64,000 nucleotides of DNA from Anaerolineae bacterium (GTDB lineage: Bacteria; Chloroflexota; Anaerolineae; Aggregatilineales; Aggregatilineaceae). The stretch is from contig JAOSJP010000034.1 of assembly GCA_027494015.1 (NCBI GenBank), positions 496,001-560,000 on the forward strand, in the 5' to 3' direction. This document shows, piece after piece, positions 17,281-26,141 of the stretch. The translations under genes and the position numbers were made by a program. Under the pieces are notes generated by a model. That model ran no database searches and was not told the origin of the DNA. It was given only the letters and a program-made list of their open reading frames with translations. The number at the start of each line of letters is the position of its first letter. Position 1 is the first letter of the stretch.

Positions 17281-18102
17281 ATGAAACACACGCTCACCTG
17301 GTTCGCTTGTGCTGTTCTCGCCCTGCTGGCCGCGGCTGTAATACTCCCAAATGTGATCAATCCAACAGCCCAGGCTCGCTCGACCGTACCCACCTTGACC
17401 GATTGGCAAGTCTTCGATCTGACGCAGCCGCTCACGCCGGACATTCCCATCTGGCCCGGCGATCCTGCGTTCGAGATTGAGCCCTGGGCCACCTATGAGG
17501 TTGACTACTACTTCATCAACCGTATTTCGATTGGAGAGCACAGTGGCACGCATTGGGGCACGCCTAACACCTTCATCGAAGGGGCGCGCAGCGCTGAGAT
17601 GATTCCTGCTGAAGAACTGGTCGTGCCAGCCGTGGTCATTGACATTCGGCAAATCGCAGCTCAAGACGTTGACTATCGTCTCACCGCGGAAGACATCACG
17701 GCCTGGGAAGCGGATAACGGCGAAATCCCCCGGGGTAGCGTTGTGCTCCTGCTGACTGGCTGGCAGGATAAATGGGCCGATCCTGCGGCTTTTATCGGCG
17801 AAGATGCCGAGGGCACGCTGCACTGGCCCGGTTTCGGCGCGGATGCTGCCGAGTTCCTCATCGCAGAACGCGGCGTCATCGGCTTGGGCACGGATACGCA
17901 TGGCGTCGATCCTGGCAACGACGCGGAGTTTGGGGCCAGTTTCGCCATGTATGACGCAGACGGCATGATTCTGGAATGCCTGGCAGGGCTGGACAAGCTG
18001 CCCCCTGCGGGTGCGACGTTGGTTGTCGGCGGCTGGCCGATTGAGGGCGGTTCTGGCAGTCCGGCGCGCGTATTCGCCTTTCTACCACCGACTGAGAAGT
18101 AG
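17281..18102 (+). CDS. Secreted cyclase-family protein (kynurenine formamidase-like fold)
   Basis: A 273-residue protein with a signal peptide (residues 1-32) and AGGAGG eight bases upstream of its ATG. The fold marks of the cyclase/KynB family are FDLTQPLTPDIPIWPGD, a HSGTH motif at 87-91, GLGTDTHGVDPG and the C-terminal GGSGSPARVFAF. In the metal motif H-x-G-T-H-x-D-x-P-x-H the Asp is Gly93 and the last His is Thr97, so metal binding or catalysis may differ. It is isolated, between direct repeats and beside an IS relic, suggesting acquisition. Substrate unknown. Confidence 0.8.
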   Translation: MKHTLTWFACAVLALLAAAVILPNVINPTAQARSTVPTLTDWQVFDLTQPLTPDIPIWPGDPAFEIEPWATYEVDYYFINRISIGEHSGTHWGTPNTFIEGARSAEMIPAEELVVPAVVIDIRQIAAQDVDYRLTAEDITAWEADNGEIPRGSVVLLLTGWQDKWADPAAFIGEDAEGTLHWPGFGADAAEFLIAERGVIGLGTDTHGVDPGNDAEFGASFAMYDADGMILECLAGLDKLPPAGATLVVGGWPIEGGSGSPARVFAFLPPTEK

Positions 18103-18125
18103 TGGCAGCAGTCACCTGAACAAGA

Positions 18126-18167
18126 CAGAACCAGCATGTGGTCGAAACAACCCGCGTGCTGGTTCTG
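18126..18167 (+). terminator. Stem-loop after the cyclase gene
   Basis: CAGAACCAGCATG at 18126-18138 pairs with the near-complement at 18155-18167, with one imperfect pair, 24 bases after the stop codon. It lacks a clear T-run, so it may be a weak terminator or a transcript-stabilising hairpin. Confidence 0.5.
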
Positions 18168-18209
18168 CTCGCGCAACGATCTCTTGTGGCTGCTGACCAG
18201 AGTCGCGCC

Positions 18210-18283
18210 ATCCCCTCGTTGGCGATCGCGCTATCCTCCCACATAGCGGCGCGACATGGCCAGGCTGCTCCAGCCGTCCGCCT
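18210..18283 (+). repeat. Right copy of the direct repeat flanking the cyclase gene
   Basis: Same orientation as the copy at 17109-17178, sharing the opening block and the CATGGCCAGGCT block. The remainder of the 325-base gap before the kinase gene (18284-18427) holds nothing I recognise except a short GCGCCC-type palindrome. Confidence 0.7.
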
Positions 18284-18427
18284 CTTGCAGGCGCAGGCCT
18301 TCCGCCCTCTGCGCCCAGTACGACGCCCAGTAGTGGCCCACAGGCTGCTCTGCTGCGCCCTGAGTGGACCTCAGACCTACCCCTACAAAACCGGTGGCGA
18401 ACTTCTGCCAACGTGTACTCGTATAGT

Positions 18428-20614
18428 CTAGCGGAGGTAGCCAGTCTGCGCGTCCGGCGCATCCGGGGGAAGCGCCGCGCTCAGAACAGACTCCACGACG
18501 CGGACAATTGCGCCCAGTTGAAGCGGGTCAGGGGGCGAGATGACGACATCGCCCTGCAAGGCTGTGTCTTCCAGGCCGTGCTCGTAGCCCGACACGATGA
18601 TCACCGGGATATCGGCCAGCGCCGGGTCCTGCGCCATGTGATCCAGCACCTCGAACCCGTTGAGGTCCGGCAGCGACAGATCGAGCAGGACCAGGTCGGG
18701 TTTTTCCGAGCGCATCAGCGCCAGCCCCTCGCCGCCGGTGAACGCGTCGATGAAGCCGCCCGCCGGGACGCGCATCCGCAGAATCCGCCGGAGAAGCTGA
18801 CCTACCGCCGGGTCGTCGTCCAACACCAGCACGCGTTCCGGCACGCACGCCAGGCGATCAAGGATGGCCAGCAGGTCGTGACGCGAGATCGGCTTGGTAA
18901 GGATATCCTCGACATCGAGCGTGAGCGTCGGGCGGTGGCGGGCCGGCAGCGGGCAGCGAATCGTCAGCCGGGGCGTCGCCGAGGGCGGCAGCGGTGCGGG
19001 GCTGCCCGTGATGATCACATCCGCATGCAGCCGCTCGGCCAGCGCAACCCCTTCCTCAGGGCTGGTGGCGGCCACGACCTCGAAATCGGGCAGGTAGCGC
19101 TTCATGACCTGCACGACTCGCTCGTTTTCATGGATCACGACCACCAGACCGCGCGCCTCGGCAGCCGGCGCGGTCCACCGGCCCTGTCTGGAATCGCCCA
19201 GGTCGCCGGCGGGGCGAGCCGCGCCTGGCAGCGGTAGCGTGAACCAGACGCAGGCCCCGCCCGTGTAGCTCTGGTCAATGCCCATCCGCCCACCGTGCAA
19301 CTCGACAAACTTCTTGCTGATCGCCAGCCCCAGGCCGGACCCGCTGTGCCAGCGGTCGGTGAGCGTGGCGGACGTGCGGAATTCCTTGAACAGCTTGTCG
19401 ATCTCGTCCGGCGCGATGCCCCGCCCGGTATCCTGCACACGGACCAGCATCTCGTCGGGCTGCTGCGTGACAGTGATGCGAATCCAGCCCTGCTCCGTGA
19501 AGCGGATCGAGTTGCTGATCAGATTCAGGAGCACCTGTCGGATGCGCAGCCGGTCGATCCACAGGTCCGGCAGGGCGGGATCAACTTCGGCCTGCAGGGT
19601 GATTCCTTTGGCGGCGACGTAGCGGGCGGTCATGTTCAGCACTTCCTGGACCAGCGCGCTGATCGTGACCTTTTGGCGGCTAAGGGCGAACTTCTGCGCG
19701 TCAATGCGCGCCAGGTCAAGCACGTCGTCAATCAGGTCGCGCAGGTGTTGGGCGCTGTTGTAGACGGCGGTCAGGTCGCGGCGATAGGCTCCCGGCAGCT
19801 CGCCACCGTAGTTCTCGGGGGCGGTGATCATCACGTCCAGAAAGCCGATGATCAGGCTGAGCGGCGTGCGCAGCTCGTGGCTGACGTTGTTCACAAACTC
19901 GGTCTTGAAGCGCCGGGCTTCTTCTGCTGCTTGCAGTGCGCTCAGCCGGGCGCTATGCGCCCGCTGGGTGGCAGCGTATGCCTGATCCAGGTCCTTGACG
20001 AGCTGCCTGAGCCGGGCGCGACCGGCGCGCACCTCGCCGACAATCGCCTGGGTCTGCGCGACGTAGACCGTGCTCCAATAGACCGACGCGTGATAGTGCG
20101 CCACGAACGCCCGCCCCCACAGCGCCATCATCGCGCCGAGCAGTGGGACCAGCAGCGCGTACTGGCCCGGCAGCCAGCCAGCCCGCACCTGGATCAGCGC
20201 CAGCGCCGCCACCCCCGCTGCGACAATCAGCTCCGCGCCGCGCCGCAGGCAGCACGAAGCAAAAAACGGCAGCAGGACGAAAGCGAAAGCGGTCTCCGGG
20301 ACGCGCGCCCGTTCCACCGCGACCGTAATGCTTGCCGCCAGCCCGGCCAGCCACACCCCGGCGGCCCACTGTAGGCTGCGGCGCATCAGGGCGAAGGCCG
20401 CGCCCGCGCTCAGGCCGAGCCACAGCGCCACACTCCAGGCGGAGGCGGCGTAGCGGGCCGCCCAGGTGGACGAGACGAAGATATGGAGGGGCACATAAGC
20501 CACCACTACCCCGGCAATCGCGCGCCGCAGCGCCGTGCGCTGAAGCTCGCCCAGTTCGTCGGACAGGCGCGCTTTAGCCTGGGGAGTCAACCGCTCGGAG
20601 TGTTGTGTCTGCAT
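18428..20614 (-). CDS. Membrane hybrid histidine kinase with two C-terminal receiver-like domains
   Basis: A 728-residue sensor kinase. Residues 30-165 hold five or six transmembrane helices, followed by a coiled linker. The H-box VSHELRTPLS puts the phospho-His at residue 246; N, G1 (DTGRGI) and G2 (GSGLGLAI) boxes follow, so the kinase core looks active. The first receiver (about 480-590) has lost the acidic pair and has Thr where the phospho-Asp belongs (VIITGSP). The second (about 595-715) keeps LDDD and VLLDLSLPD but lacks the conserved Lys. ATG 20614 with GAGG upstream is preferred over ATG 20641. Divergent from the regulator at 20986. Confidence 0.88.
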   Translation of the reverse strand: MQTQHSERLTPQAKARLSDELGELQRTALRRAIAGVVVAYVPLHIFVSSTWAARYAASAWSVALWLGLSAGAAFALMRRSLQWAAGVWLAGLAASITVAVERARVPETAFAFVLLPFFASCCLRRGAELIVAAGVAALALIQVRAGWLPGQYALLVPLLGAMMALWGRAFVAHYHASVYWSTVYVAQTQAIVGEVRAGRARLRQLVKDLDQAYAATQRAHSARLSALQAAEEARRFKTEFVNNVSHELRTPLSLIIGFLDVMITAPENYGGELPGAYRRDLTAVYNSAQHLRDLIDDVLDLARIDAQKFALSRQKVTISALVQEVLNMTARYVAAKGITLQAEVDPALPDLWIDRLRIRQVLLNLISNSIRFTEQGWIRITVTQQPDEMLVRVQDTGRGIAPDEIDKLFKEFRTSATLTDRWHSGSGLGLAISKKFVELHGGRMGIDQSYTGGACVWFTLPLPGAARPAGDLGDSRQGRWTAPAAEARGLVVVIHENERVVQVMKRYLPDFEVVAATSPEEGVALAERLHADVIITGSPAPLPPSATPRLTIRCPLPARHRPTLTLDVEDILTKPISRHDLLAILDRLACVPERVLVLDDDPAVGQLLRRILRMRVPAGGFIDAFTGGEGLALMRSEKPDLVLLDLSLPDLNGFEVLDHMAQDPALADIPVIIVSGYEHGLEDTALQGDVVISPPDPLQLGAIVRVVESVLSAALPPDAPDAQTGYLR

Positions 20615-20696
20615 GAGAACCTCGTTACGCTGGGCTGGCATTGGGCGATCAAATCAATCAGCGGTTAGCAGACAGCGTTCAGCCAAGAGCTAATCG

Positions 20697-20877
20697 GGTA
20701 CGAGCGGGCGCTGCCCTGCTGCGCCCTGGCTGACCTCACCCCCGCGCGGCCCACTGACGCGGGCCTCGCCGCCCCCTCTCCGTCAACGGAGAGGGGGCAA
20801 GGCCGAGCGTAAGCGAGGCTGGGGGTGAGGTCAGTGTCCCAGCGTGTTAAGCAAGTCGCTGACAACCTTTGCTCGCA
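20697..20877 (+). mobile_element. Rep-A copy 1 (left end decayed)
   Basis: The palindromic core runs 20731-20833, opening TGACCTCACCCCC and closing GGGGGTGAGGTCA, with the inner CTCTCC/GGAGAG hairpin. The right terminal inverted repeat (20860-20877, TGACAACCTTTGCTCGCA) is intact; the left one is not recognisable. It fills most of the 371-base gap between the divergent kinase and regulator genes. Confidence 0.8.
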
Positions 20878-20985
20878 CCCCGGCTAATCGCTGACCGCTG
20901 CCCCGGCCCGCCGTTCGCGGTATGATTGACGCGGCAAAAACGAACGCGGGGCGGCGCGCCGCCCAATAACCGGACGATATGAATC

Positions 20986-22197
20986 ATGCCACTCTTTGCC
21001 GATATTCCCCACGCTGAGTTTGCCGGGTGGGTCGAAGATGCGCTGCTGCACCTCTACGACTCCGCTCACCTGCAAAAACACCCGCTGCTGGCCCTGGTCA
21101 TGCGCGAGAACCAGCATGCCTCGCGCGGCAGCCAGCGCCTGCGCCGCTACCTGCTCGAAGCGCTCGAACGGCTGCGCCCAGAGCCGGGCACGCCCGCGCA
21201 GTCGCCCGACTGGCGCCGCTTCCGCATCCTCGAAGCGCGCTATATCGAGGGACTGTCGGTCGCCGAGTGTCTGGATGAGCTGGCGCTGGGCCGCAGTCAA
21301 TTCTACCGTGACCACGCCAGCGCCCTGGAGCGCATCGTCGAGACGCTGTGGCAGGATGTCCAGGAGCAGCGCGCGCAGGAGGACGCGCACGCTGCCGCGT
21401 CGCACCCGCACAACGGCGAGATCTCCCGCTTCGCCGCGACCGCCGCCTGGCAGACCGTCCCTCTGGCCGCGCTGGTCGAGGAGCTGGCTCCGGCGATTGG
21501 CTCGCTGGCCGCGCTGCGCGAGCGGGAAATCGCGATCGATCTCGCCCCGGACCTCGCCATCCAGGGCGATCCCGTGCTGGTCCGCCAGACCCTGCTCAAT
21601 CTGACCAGCCTGGCGCTCGAAATCGCGCACGGCCCGCGAGTCCTCCTGAGCGGGATCAGCGCCGGGGCGCAGGCCGGCGTAACGTACCGGTGCGCGGTGG
21701 GGCGCGGCGCGCCCGCCCTGGACGAGCACCCGCATTTCGACACCTGCCGGCGCCTGATCCAGCACATGCGGGGCGCCATTTCGTGCTCGCAGCAGGGAGA
21801 CGTCTTCGAGATCAGGCTGCTGTGGCCCGCCTCGCGCCCCTCGACTCTGCTGATCGTTGATGACAACATCGAGTACGTGAACCTGCTGCGCCGCCATCTG
21901 GTCAACAGCCCCTGCCGTGTGCTGACCGCGCAGAATGGCGTCCAGGCGCGCGAGGTGGTTGAGAACGCCGCGCCAGATGCGATCATTCTGGATATTATGC
22001 TGCCCGCCGAAGATGGCTGGAGCCTGCTGGCCTGGTTCCGCGCCCACCCGGCCACGGCCCGCACGCCGATCTTCATCAGCTCGGTGATCGCGGATCAGGA
22101 GATGGCTCTCGCGCTCGGCGCCGATGGCTTTCTGCCCAAGCAGATGGACGCGGAATACCTGCTCGAAACTCTGGCGAAGTGGCAGATCGACGTCTGA
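20986..22197 (+). CDS. Response regulator with N-terminal HTH and decayed ATPase-like domain
   Basis: A 403-residue protein of unusual architecture. Residues about 65-112 resemble a sigma-region-4-like helix-turn-helix (ARYIEGLSVAECLDELALGR). Residues 145-280 follow the outline of a histidine-kinase ATPase domain (DPVLVRQTLLNL) but lack the H-box, the N-box Asn and the G-boxes. Residues 283-400 form a canonical receiver with DD, phospho-Asp in AIILDIMLP and Lys in FLPKQ. A TATGAT element lies 60 bases upstream. Divergent to the hybrid kinase, its likely partner. Confidence 0.8.
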   Translation: MPLFADIPHAEFAGWVEDALLHLYDSAHLQKHPLLALVMRENQHASRGSQRLRRYLLEALERLRPEPGTPAQSPDWRRFRILEARYIEGLSVAECLDELALGRSQFYRDHASALERIVETLWQDVQEQRAQEDAHAAASHPHNGEISRFAATAAWQTVPLAALVEELAPAIGSLAALREREIAIDLAPDLAIQGDPVLVRQTLLNLTSLALEIAHGPRVLLSGISAGAQAGVTYRCAVGRGAPALDEHPHFDTCRRLIQHMRGAISCSQQGDVFEIRLLWPASRPSTLLIVDDNIEYVNLLRRHLVNSPCRVLTAQNGVQAREVVENAAPDAIILDIMLPAEDGWSLLAWFRAHPATARTPIFISSVIADQEMALALGADGFLPKQMDAEYLLETLAKWQIDV

Positions 22198-22232
22198 GCG
22201 GCTGGCGCGGCGCGCCGACACCGGGCGGGAGT

Positions 22233-22370
22233 GAGATCTGATGTGAATTGACGATCATGATCGGCAGCCGCTTGTAGGGGCGGGTTTGTAAACCCGCCCT
22301 ACATAACATTTGCGCGTATTACCCGTCTTGAATGTCAAATCTCATTAGGGGGGGTGCTACCCCCCCTACA
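22233..22370 (+). repeat. Rep-B copy 1, palindromic dispersed repeat
   Basis: Ends of the inner unit are GAGATCTGA at 22233-22241 and its near-complement at 22335-22343. It holds a hairpin with TAGGGGCGGGTTT paired to AAACCCGCCC, and a second hairpin TAGGGGGGG/CCCCCCCTA at 22346-22370. A second copy is at 48956-49100. The rest of the 327-base gap before the next gene (22371-22524) shows only a possible GATAAT element near 22481. Confidence 0.75.
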
Positions 22371-22524
22371 ACGGACGCAGCGGAGCAGCGCCCCTGCCAA
22401 ACCGGCGCGCGGAGGACTCGTCAACAGCACTCCCACGAGAAGCGCCCTTCTGAAAGGATGCAAGGCCGGCGTGAATGGGGGATAATGGAGACAGAGAACA
22501 GCCGGAGGCGCTCAAGGAGTCACT

Positions 22525-24078
22525 GTGAAAGAGGCACAGCGTCGCGTGGCGGAGAGCATCCTCTTCACCGACTTCTATCAACTGACGATGGCCCAGCTTT
22601 ACTACCGCACGGGCCTGCACGAGAAGACGGTGCAGTTCGATCACTTCTTCCGCGACTATCCCGATTACGGCGCGCACAAAGCCGGCTACTGCGTCAGCGC
22701 CGGGCTGGAATGGCTGCTCGACTGGATGGGCGAGGCGCATCTGACCGCCGACGATATCGAATACCTGCGCGGGCAGCGCGGGCGTACCGGCGAGCGCCTC
22801 TTCGCCGACGACTTCCTGCGCTGGCTGGCAGCCAACGGCACCTTTGAGGGCTTGACGCTGCACGCCATCCCGGAAGGGCGCGTCGTGCACCCCAACGTCC
22901 CGCTGACCGTCGTGCAGGGGCCGATGGTGCCCGCCCAACTGCTCGAAACCTCGCTGCTCAACCACCTCAACTACCAGACGCTGGTCGCCACCAAAGCTGC
23001 GCGGATGCATTTCAGCGGGCGCGGGCGGCTGCTGCTGGAGTTCGGCGTGCGGCGCGGCCACGACCGGGGCGCGAACGCCGGGACGCGCGCGTCGCTCATC
23101 GGCGGGGCGGATTTCTCATCCAGCGTGGGCATCTCGCGCGTGCTGGGCTATCCGCCCAAAGGCACGCACGCCCACAGCATGGTCCAGGTCTTCATGGCCC
23201 TGGGCATGGGCGAGCTGGGAGCGTTCCGCGCCTACGCGGAGAGCTACCCCGACGACTGCCTGCTGCTGGTGGACACCATTGACACGCTCGGCAGCGGCAT
23301 CCCCAACGCGATCACCGTCTTTGAGGAACTGCGCCGCAAGGGGCATGAGCCAGTCGGTATCCGCCTGGATTCCGGCGACCTGGCCTATCTGAGCATCCAG
23401 GCGGTCAGGATGCTCAACGACGCTGGCTTCCCGGACACGACCATTGTGCTCTCTAACAACCTCGACGAGCTGGTCATCTGGCAGATCATCACCCAGATTC
23501 GGGACGAAGCGCCGCGCTGGGACCTCGATGCCGATCACCTGATCAAGCGGCTGGCCTTCGGCGCGGGGACGCGGCTGATCACCTCATGGGGCGAACCTGC
23601 TCTGGGCGGCGTGTACAAGCTGGTGGCCGTGTGCGACAATGGCCACTGGGTGCCAGCGATCAAGCTGTCGGAGTCGCCGGACAAGACACCCAACCCCGGT
23701 CACAAGCGCGTGTGGCGCGTCTATGACGAGCGCGGCAAGGCAACCGCTGATCTGCTGAGCCTGGAAGACGAAGACCCGCACACAGGCGACAAGCTGATGT
23801 TGCGCCACCCGGCGGATCGCACCAAGTGCCGGGGGCTGGCGCGCGGGGAGATCTCCGAGATCGAGCCGCTGCTGGTCGAAGTGCTGCGCGAGGGGCGGCT
23901 GGTTTACGACCAGCCCACCATCGAGGACATGCGCGCCCTGCGCCGCGCCGACACCGAGCGGCTCGACCCCGGCGTGCTGCGGCTGGTCAACCCGCACATC
24001 TATCACGTATCGCTCACTCAGGCGCTGTGGGACCTCAAGCAGTCGCTGATAGACGCGGCGGCTGGCCAGAGCCAGTGA
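22525..24078 (+). CDS. pncB: Nicotinate phosphoribosyltransferase
   Basis: A 517-residue enzyme that couples nicotinate and PRPP to nicotinate mononucleotide in NAD salvage. Start GTG follows AAGGAG. Family marks: N-terminal [33 protein letters not shown] (with the phospho-His region), [23 protein letters not shown] and the GAGTRLITS loop. Only 17 bases separate it from a P-loop protein gene, implying an operon. Confidence 0.95.
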   Translation: MKEAQRRVAESILFTDFYQLTMAQLYYRTGLHEKTVQFDHFFRDYPDYGAHKAGYCVSAGLEWLLDWMGEAHLTADDIEYLRGQRGRTGERLFADDFLRWLAANGTFEGLTLHAIPEGRVVHPNVPLTVVQGPMVPAQLLETSLLNHLNYQTLVATKAARMHFSGRGRLLLEFGVRRGHDRGANAGTRASLIGGADFSSSVGISRVLGYPPKGTHAHSMVQVFMALGMGELGAFRAYAESYPDDCLLLVDTIDTLGSGIPNAITVFEELRRKGHEPVGIRLDSGDLAYLSIQAVRMLNDAGFPDTTIVLSNNLDELVIWQIITQIRDEAPRWDLDADHLIKRLAFGAGTRLITSWGEPALGGVYKLVAVCDNGHWVPAIKLSESPDKTPNPGHKRVWRVYDERGKATADLLSLEDEDPHTGDKLMLRHPADRTKCRGLARGEISEIEPLLVEVLREGRLVYDQPTIEDMRALRRADTERLDPGVLRLVNPHIYHVSLTQALWDLKQSLIDAAAGQSQ

Positions 24079-24095
24079 GCTTTCGGGAGCAGACA

Positions 24096-24830
24096 ATGAC
24101 CGACACCTTTCCAATTCTCATCCTCAATGGCCGTCCGGCGGCTGGCAAGAGCGAGCTAATCCACTTCCTGCAAGGTCTACCAGCCGATGAGCGGCTCGCC
24201 CGCTTCCACATCGGGGCGCTGCACGAGCTAGATGATTTCCCCATGCTCTGGACGTGGTTCGAGGAGGATCACATCCTGGAGCACACGCTGGACCGCCCGC
24301 GCCTGCACACTGATCGCGACGGCTATTTCGTCCACAACGACTTGTGGCACCTACTCATCGAGCGGCTGAGCCTGGAATACGACAAGCTCCTGCGCGACGC
24401 GCCTGACCTGCACGCAACGCACACCGTGCTCATCGAGTTCTCGCGCGGCAGCGAGCACGGCGGCTATCGCGCCGCGTACCCGCACCTGAGCGACGCCGTG
24501 CTGAAGCAGGCGGCCATCTTCTTCATTGACGTGCCCTTCGAGGAGTCGCTGCGCAAGAACCGCCGCCGCTTCAATCCGGACAAGCCAGACAGCATCCTGG
24601 AGCACGGGCTGCCGGACGCCAAGCTGGAGCGCCTGTACAGAGAAGTGGACTGGCAGGAGCTAGCCGCCGACGACTCGGAGACGATTGACGTGCGCGGCAC
24701 GGCGATCCCCTACGCCGTGTTCCCCAATCACGACGACGTGACCACCTCGCTGGGGACAGTCTTCGAGGCGCGGCTGGAAGCGACGCTCGGCGCGCTATGG
24801 GCGCGCTGGCAGCAACGTGGCAGAGTGTGA
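24096..24830 (+). CDS. P-loop kinase-like protein of unknown substrate
   Basis: A 244-residue protein with Walker A GRPAAGKS at residues 12-19. Candidate Walker B is TVLIEFSRGS near residue 115; an arginine-rich lid segment is KNRRRFNPDKP near 150. Not similar to any kinase I can name. It starts 17 bases after pncB with GGGAG upstream, so it is probably co-expressed with NAD salvage. A kinase on a nucleoside or cofactor precursor is possible but unproven. Confidence 0.72.
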   Translation: MTDTFPILILNGRPAAGKSELIHFLQGLPADERLARFHIGALHELDDFPMLWTWFEEDHILEHTLDRPRLHTDRDGYFVHNDLWHLLIERLSLEYDKLLRDAPDLHATHTVLIEFSRGSEHGGYRAAYPHLSDAVLKQAAIFFIDVPFEESLRKNRRRFNPDKPDSILEHGLPDAKLERLYREVDWQELAADDSETIDVRGTAIPYAVFPNHDDVTTSLGTVFEARLEATLGALWARWQQRGRV

Positions 24831-24923
24831 GGACAGGCTTCCGGGGTTTTGAGAACTTCGGAAGTCTCTTTCTCCGCATTTCTGTGGTTCAGAACTCCGC
24901 ACATAGACCGATTGCGCGCAGAC

Positions 24924-26141
24924 TCACTTCTCGAACGGCCAGGTGTCGCTCTCGTCCATGGCGCGAGCGGTCGTCCAGCAGGCATTGGCGGCGCGCTCCA
25001 GGGCCTCCGGCGCAATGGCATGGATCGTGTCGCTGCTTTGCCGCCAGTGCGGGATCAGACCGGACGCGCGGTCGTAGCCCATCAGGGCGACGGCGCGCAG
25101 ATCGCGGTCGCGCAGAATGGCCAGCTCATCTACCGTCAGCACAGTCTTGCCCATCAGCCCCAGGTCGGGGCGCGCGTCGGCGACGCGCTCCATGACGCGC
25201 ACGGCCTCGGGGTGCGGGTAGTAATAGGCGTAGGGGCTGATGCCATGCCGCGTCACCCAGCTCAGTTCGCCCGCGCCCACGTGATCCACCACCACCCACA
25301 GCGCCTCTTTCCACGCCTCACCATAGGCTGTCGCCAGCGCATCAGCGCCGGTGCAGGTTGCTGTGCCAGTGCCGGTGAAGGCCAGCACGACTTCAGTGGA
25401 CTCCAGCGGATGGCGGGCCAGCGCGTGGGCAAGGCCCAGCAGCACGGCCACGCCCGACGCATTGCCGACCGCCCCATCGGTGTTCGGCCCGGTTTCGTCG
25501 GCCATCGCCAGCCCCGCCGCGCCAAACGCAGAGAGTCCCACGAGCGCGCGCAGCCAGCGCCAGCGCGCCTGGCGGCCCGCCAGCACAGAGAGCACGCCGC
25601 CCGTGAGCGCCATCAGCGTGACGCCGCCCAGCGTATAGGGCAGGTAGCGGGCGATGCGACTGTTCGTCGTCAGGCGGTGAACGCCCGAATCGAGGTGAGC
25701 CACGAAGACAACGCGCCGCTCGATCTTGCGGCGGGGCGGGATACGCACGATCACGTTGCCAGACTCGCCGCGCGGCAGCCACGTCTCCCAGATGGAGGGG
25801 CGGGCCAGAAATGCGTCGCGGCTCATGATGCTCAGCGCAATGGACAACAGCCCGCCGCTGATCTGGGCCTGGCGGCTCCGTCGCAGCCCAAAGAGCAGAC
25901 TCAGCCCGGTCAGGACCGCCAGCGGCGCGATACGCACGCGGAATCCGGTCACGCTGCGGAAGGGCTGGTTGGTCAATTCCCAATGGCGGTTCAGGCGGCG
26001 AATCGTCTCGTGAACATACGCCGCCGCTTCGCGTTCGCCCTGGCTGGCCGGGCGGCGCGGCCCGATGGTCACGCTCAGGTGGCGAACGGCCTCCAGCAGG
26101 CGCGCGGCCTCTAGCTCGTGGGGCAGATTCGGGTCAGGCAT
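24924..26141 (-). CDS. M28-like peptidase homologue, probable pseudoenzyme with membrane helices
   Basis: A 405-residue protein with the M28 aminopeptidase outline. It keeps H149 and D151 in AHLDS and an Asp in VVVDHVG (D286). The bridging GADDNASG motif reads GAVGNASG (Val225, Gly226), the catalytic Glu-Glu of TGAEE is TGTGT (256-260), and the last ligand His of W-H-Q-x-x-D-T is Arg367. Hydrophobic segments at about 70-106 and 168-215 suggest membrane attachment. Hydrolytic activity is unlikely; a scaffold or binding role is possible. Monocistronic. Confidence 0.75.
   Translation of the reverse strand: MPDPNLPHELEAARLLEAVRHLSVTIGPRRPASQGEREAAAYVHETIRRLNRHWELTNQPFRSVTGFRVRIAPLAVLTGLSLLFGLRRSRQAQISGGLLSIALSIMSRDAFLARPSIWETWLPRGESGNVIVRIPPRRKIERRVVFVAHLDSGVHRLTTNSRIARYLPYTLGGVTLMALTGGVLSVLAGRQARWRWLRALVGLSAFGAAGLAMADETGPNTDGAVGNASGVAVLLGLAHALARHPLESTEVVLAFTGTGTATCTGADALATAYGEAWKEALWVVVDHVGAGELSWVTRHGISPYAYYYPHPEAVRVMERVADARPDLGLMGKTVLTVDELAILRDRDLRAVALMGYDRASGLIPHWRQSSDTIHAIAPEALERAANACWTTARAMDESDTWPFEK

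Noticed and set aside
17025..17480. Possible continuation of the IS630 transposase
   Set aside because: No DDE or helix-turn-helix motif beyond about residue 44, and it runs into the cyclase gene in another frame.
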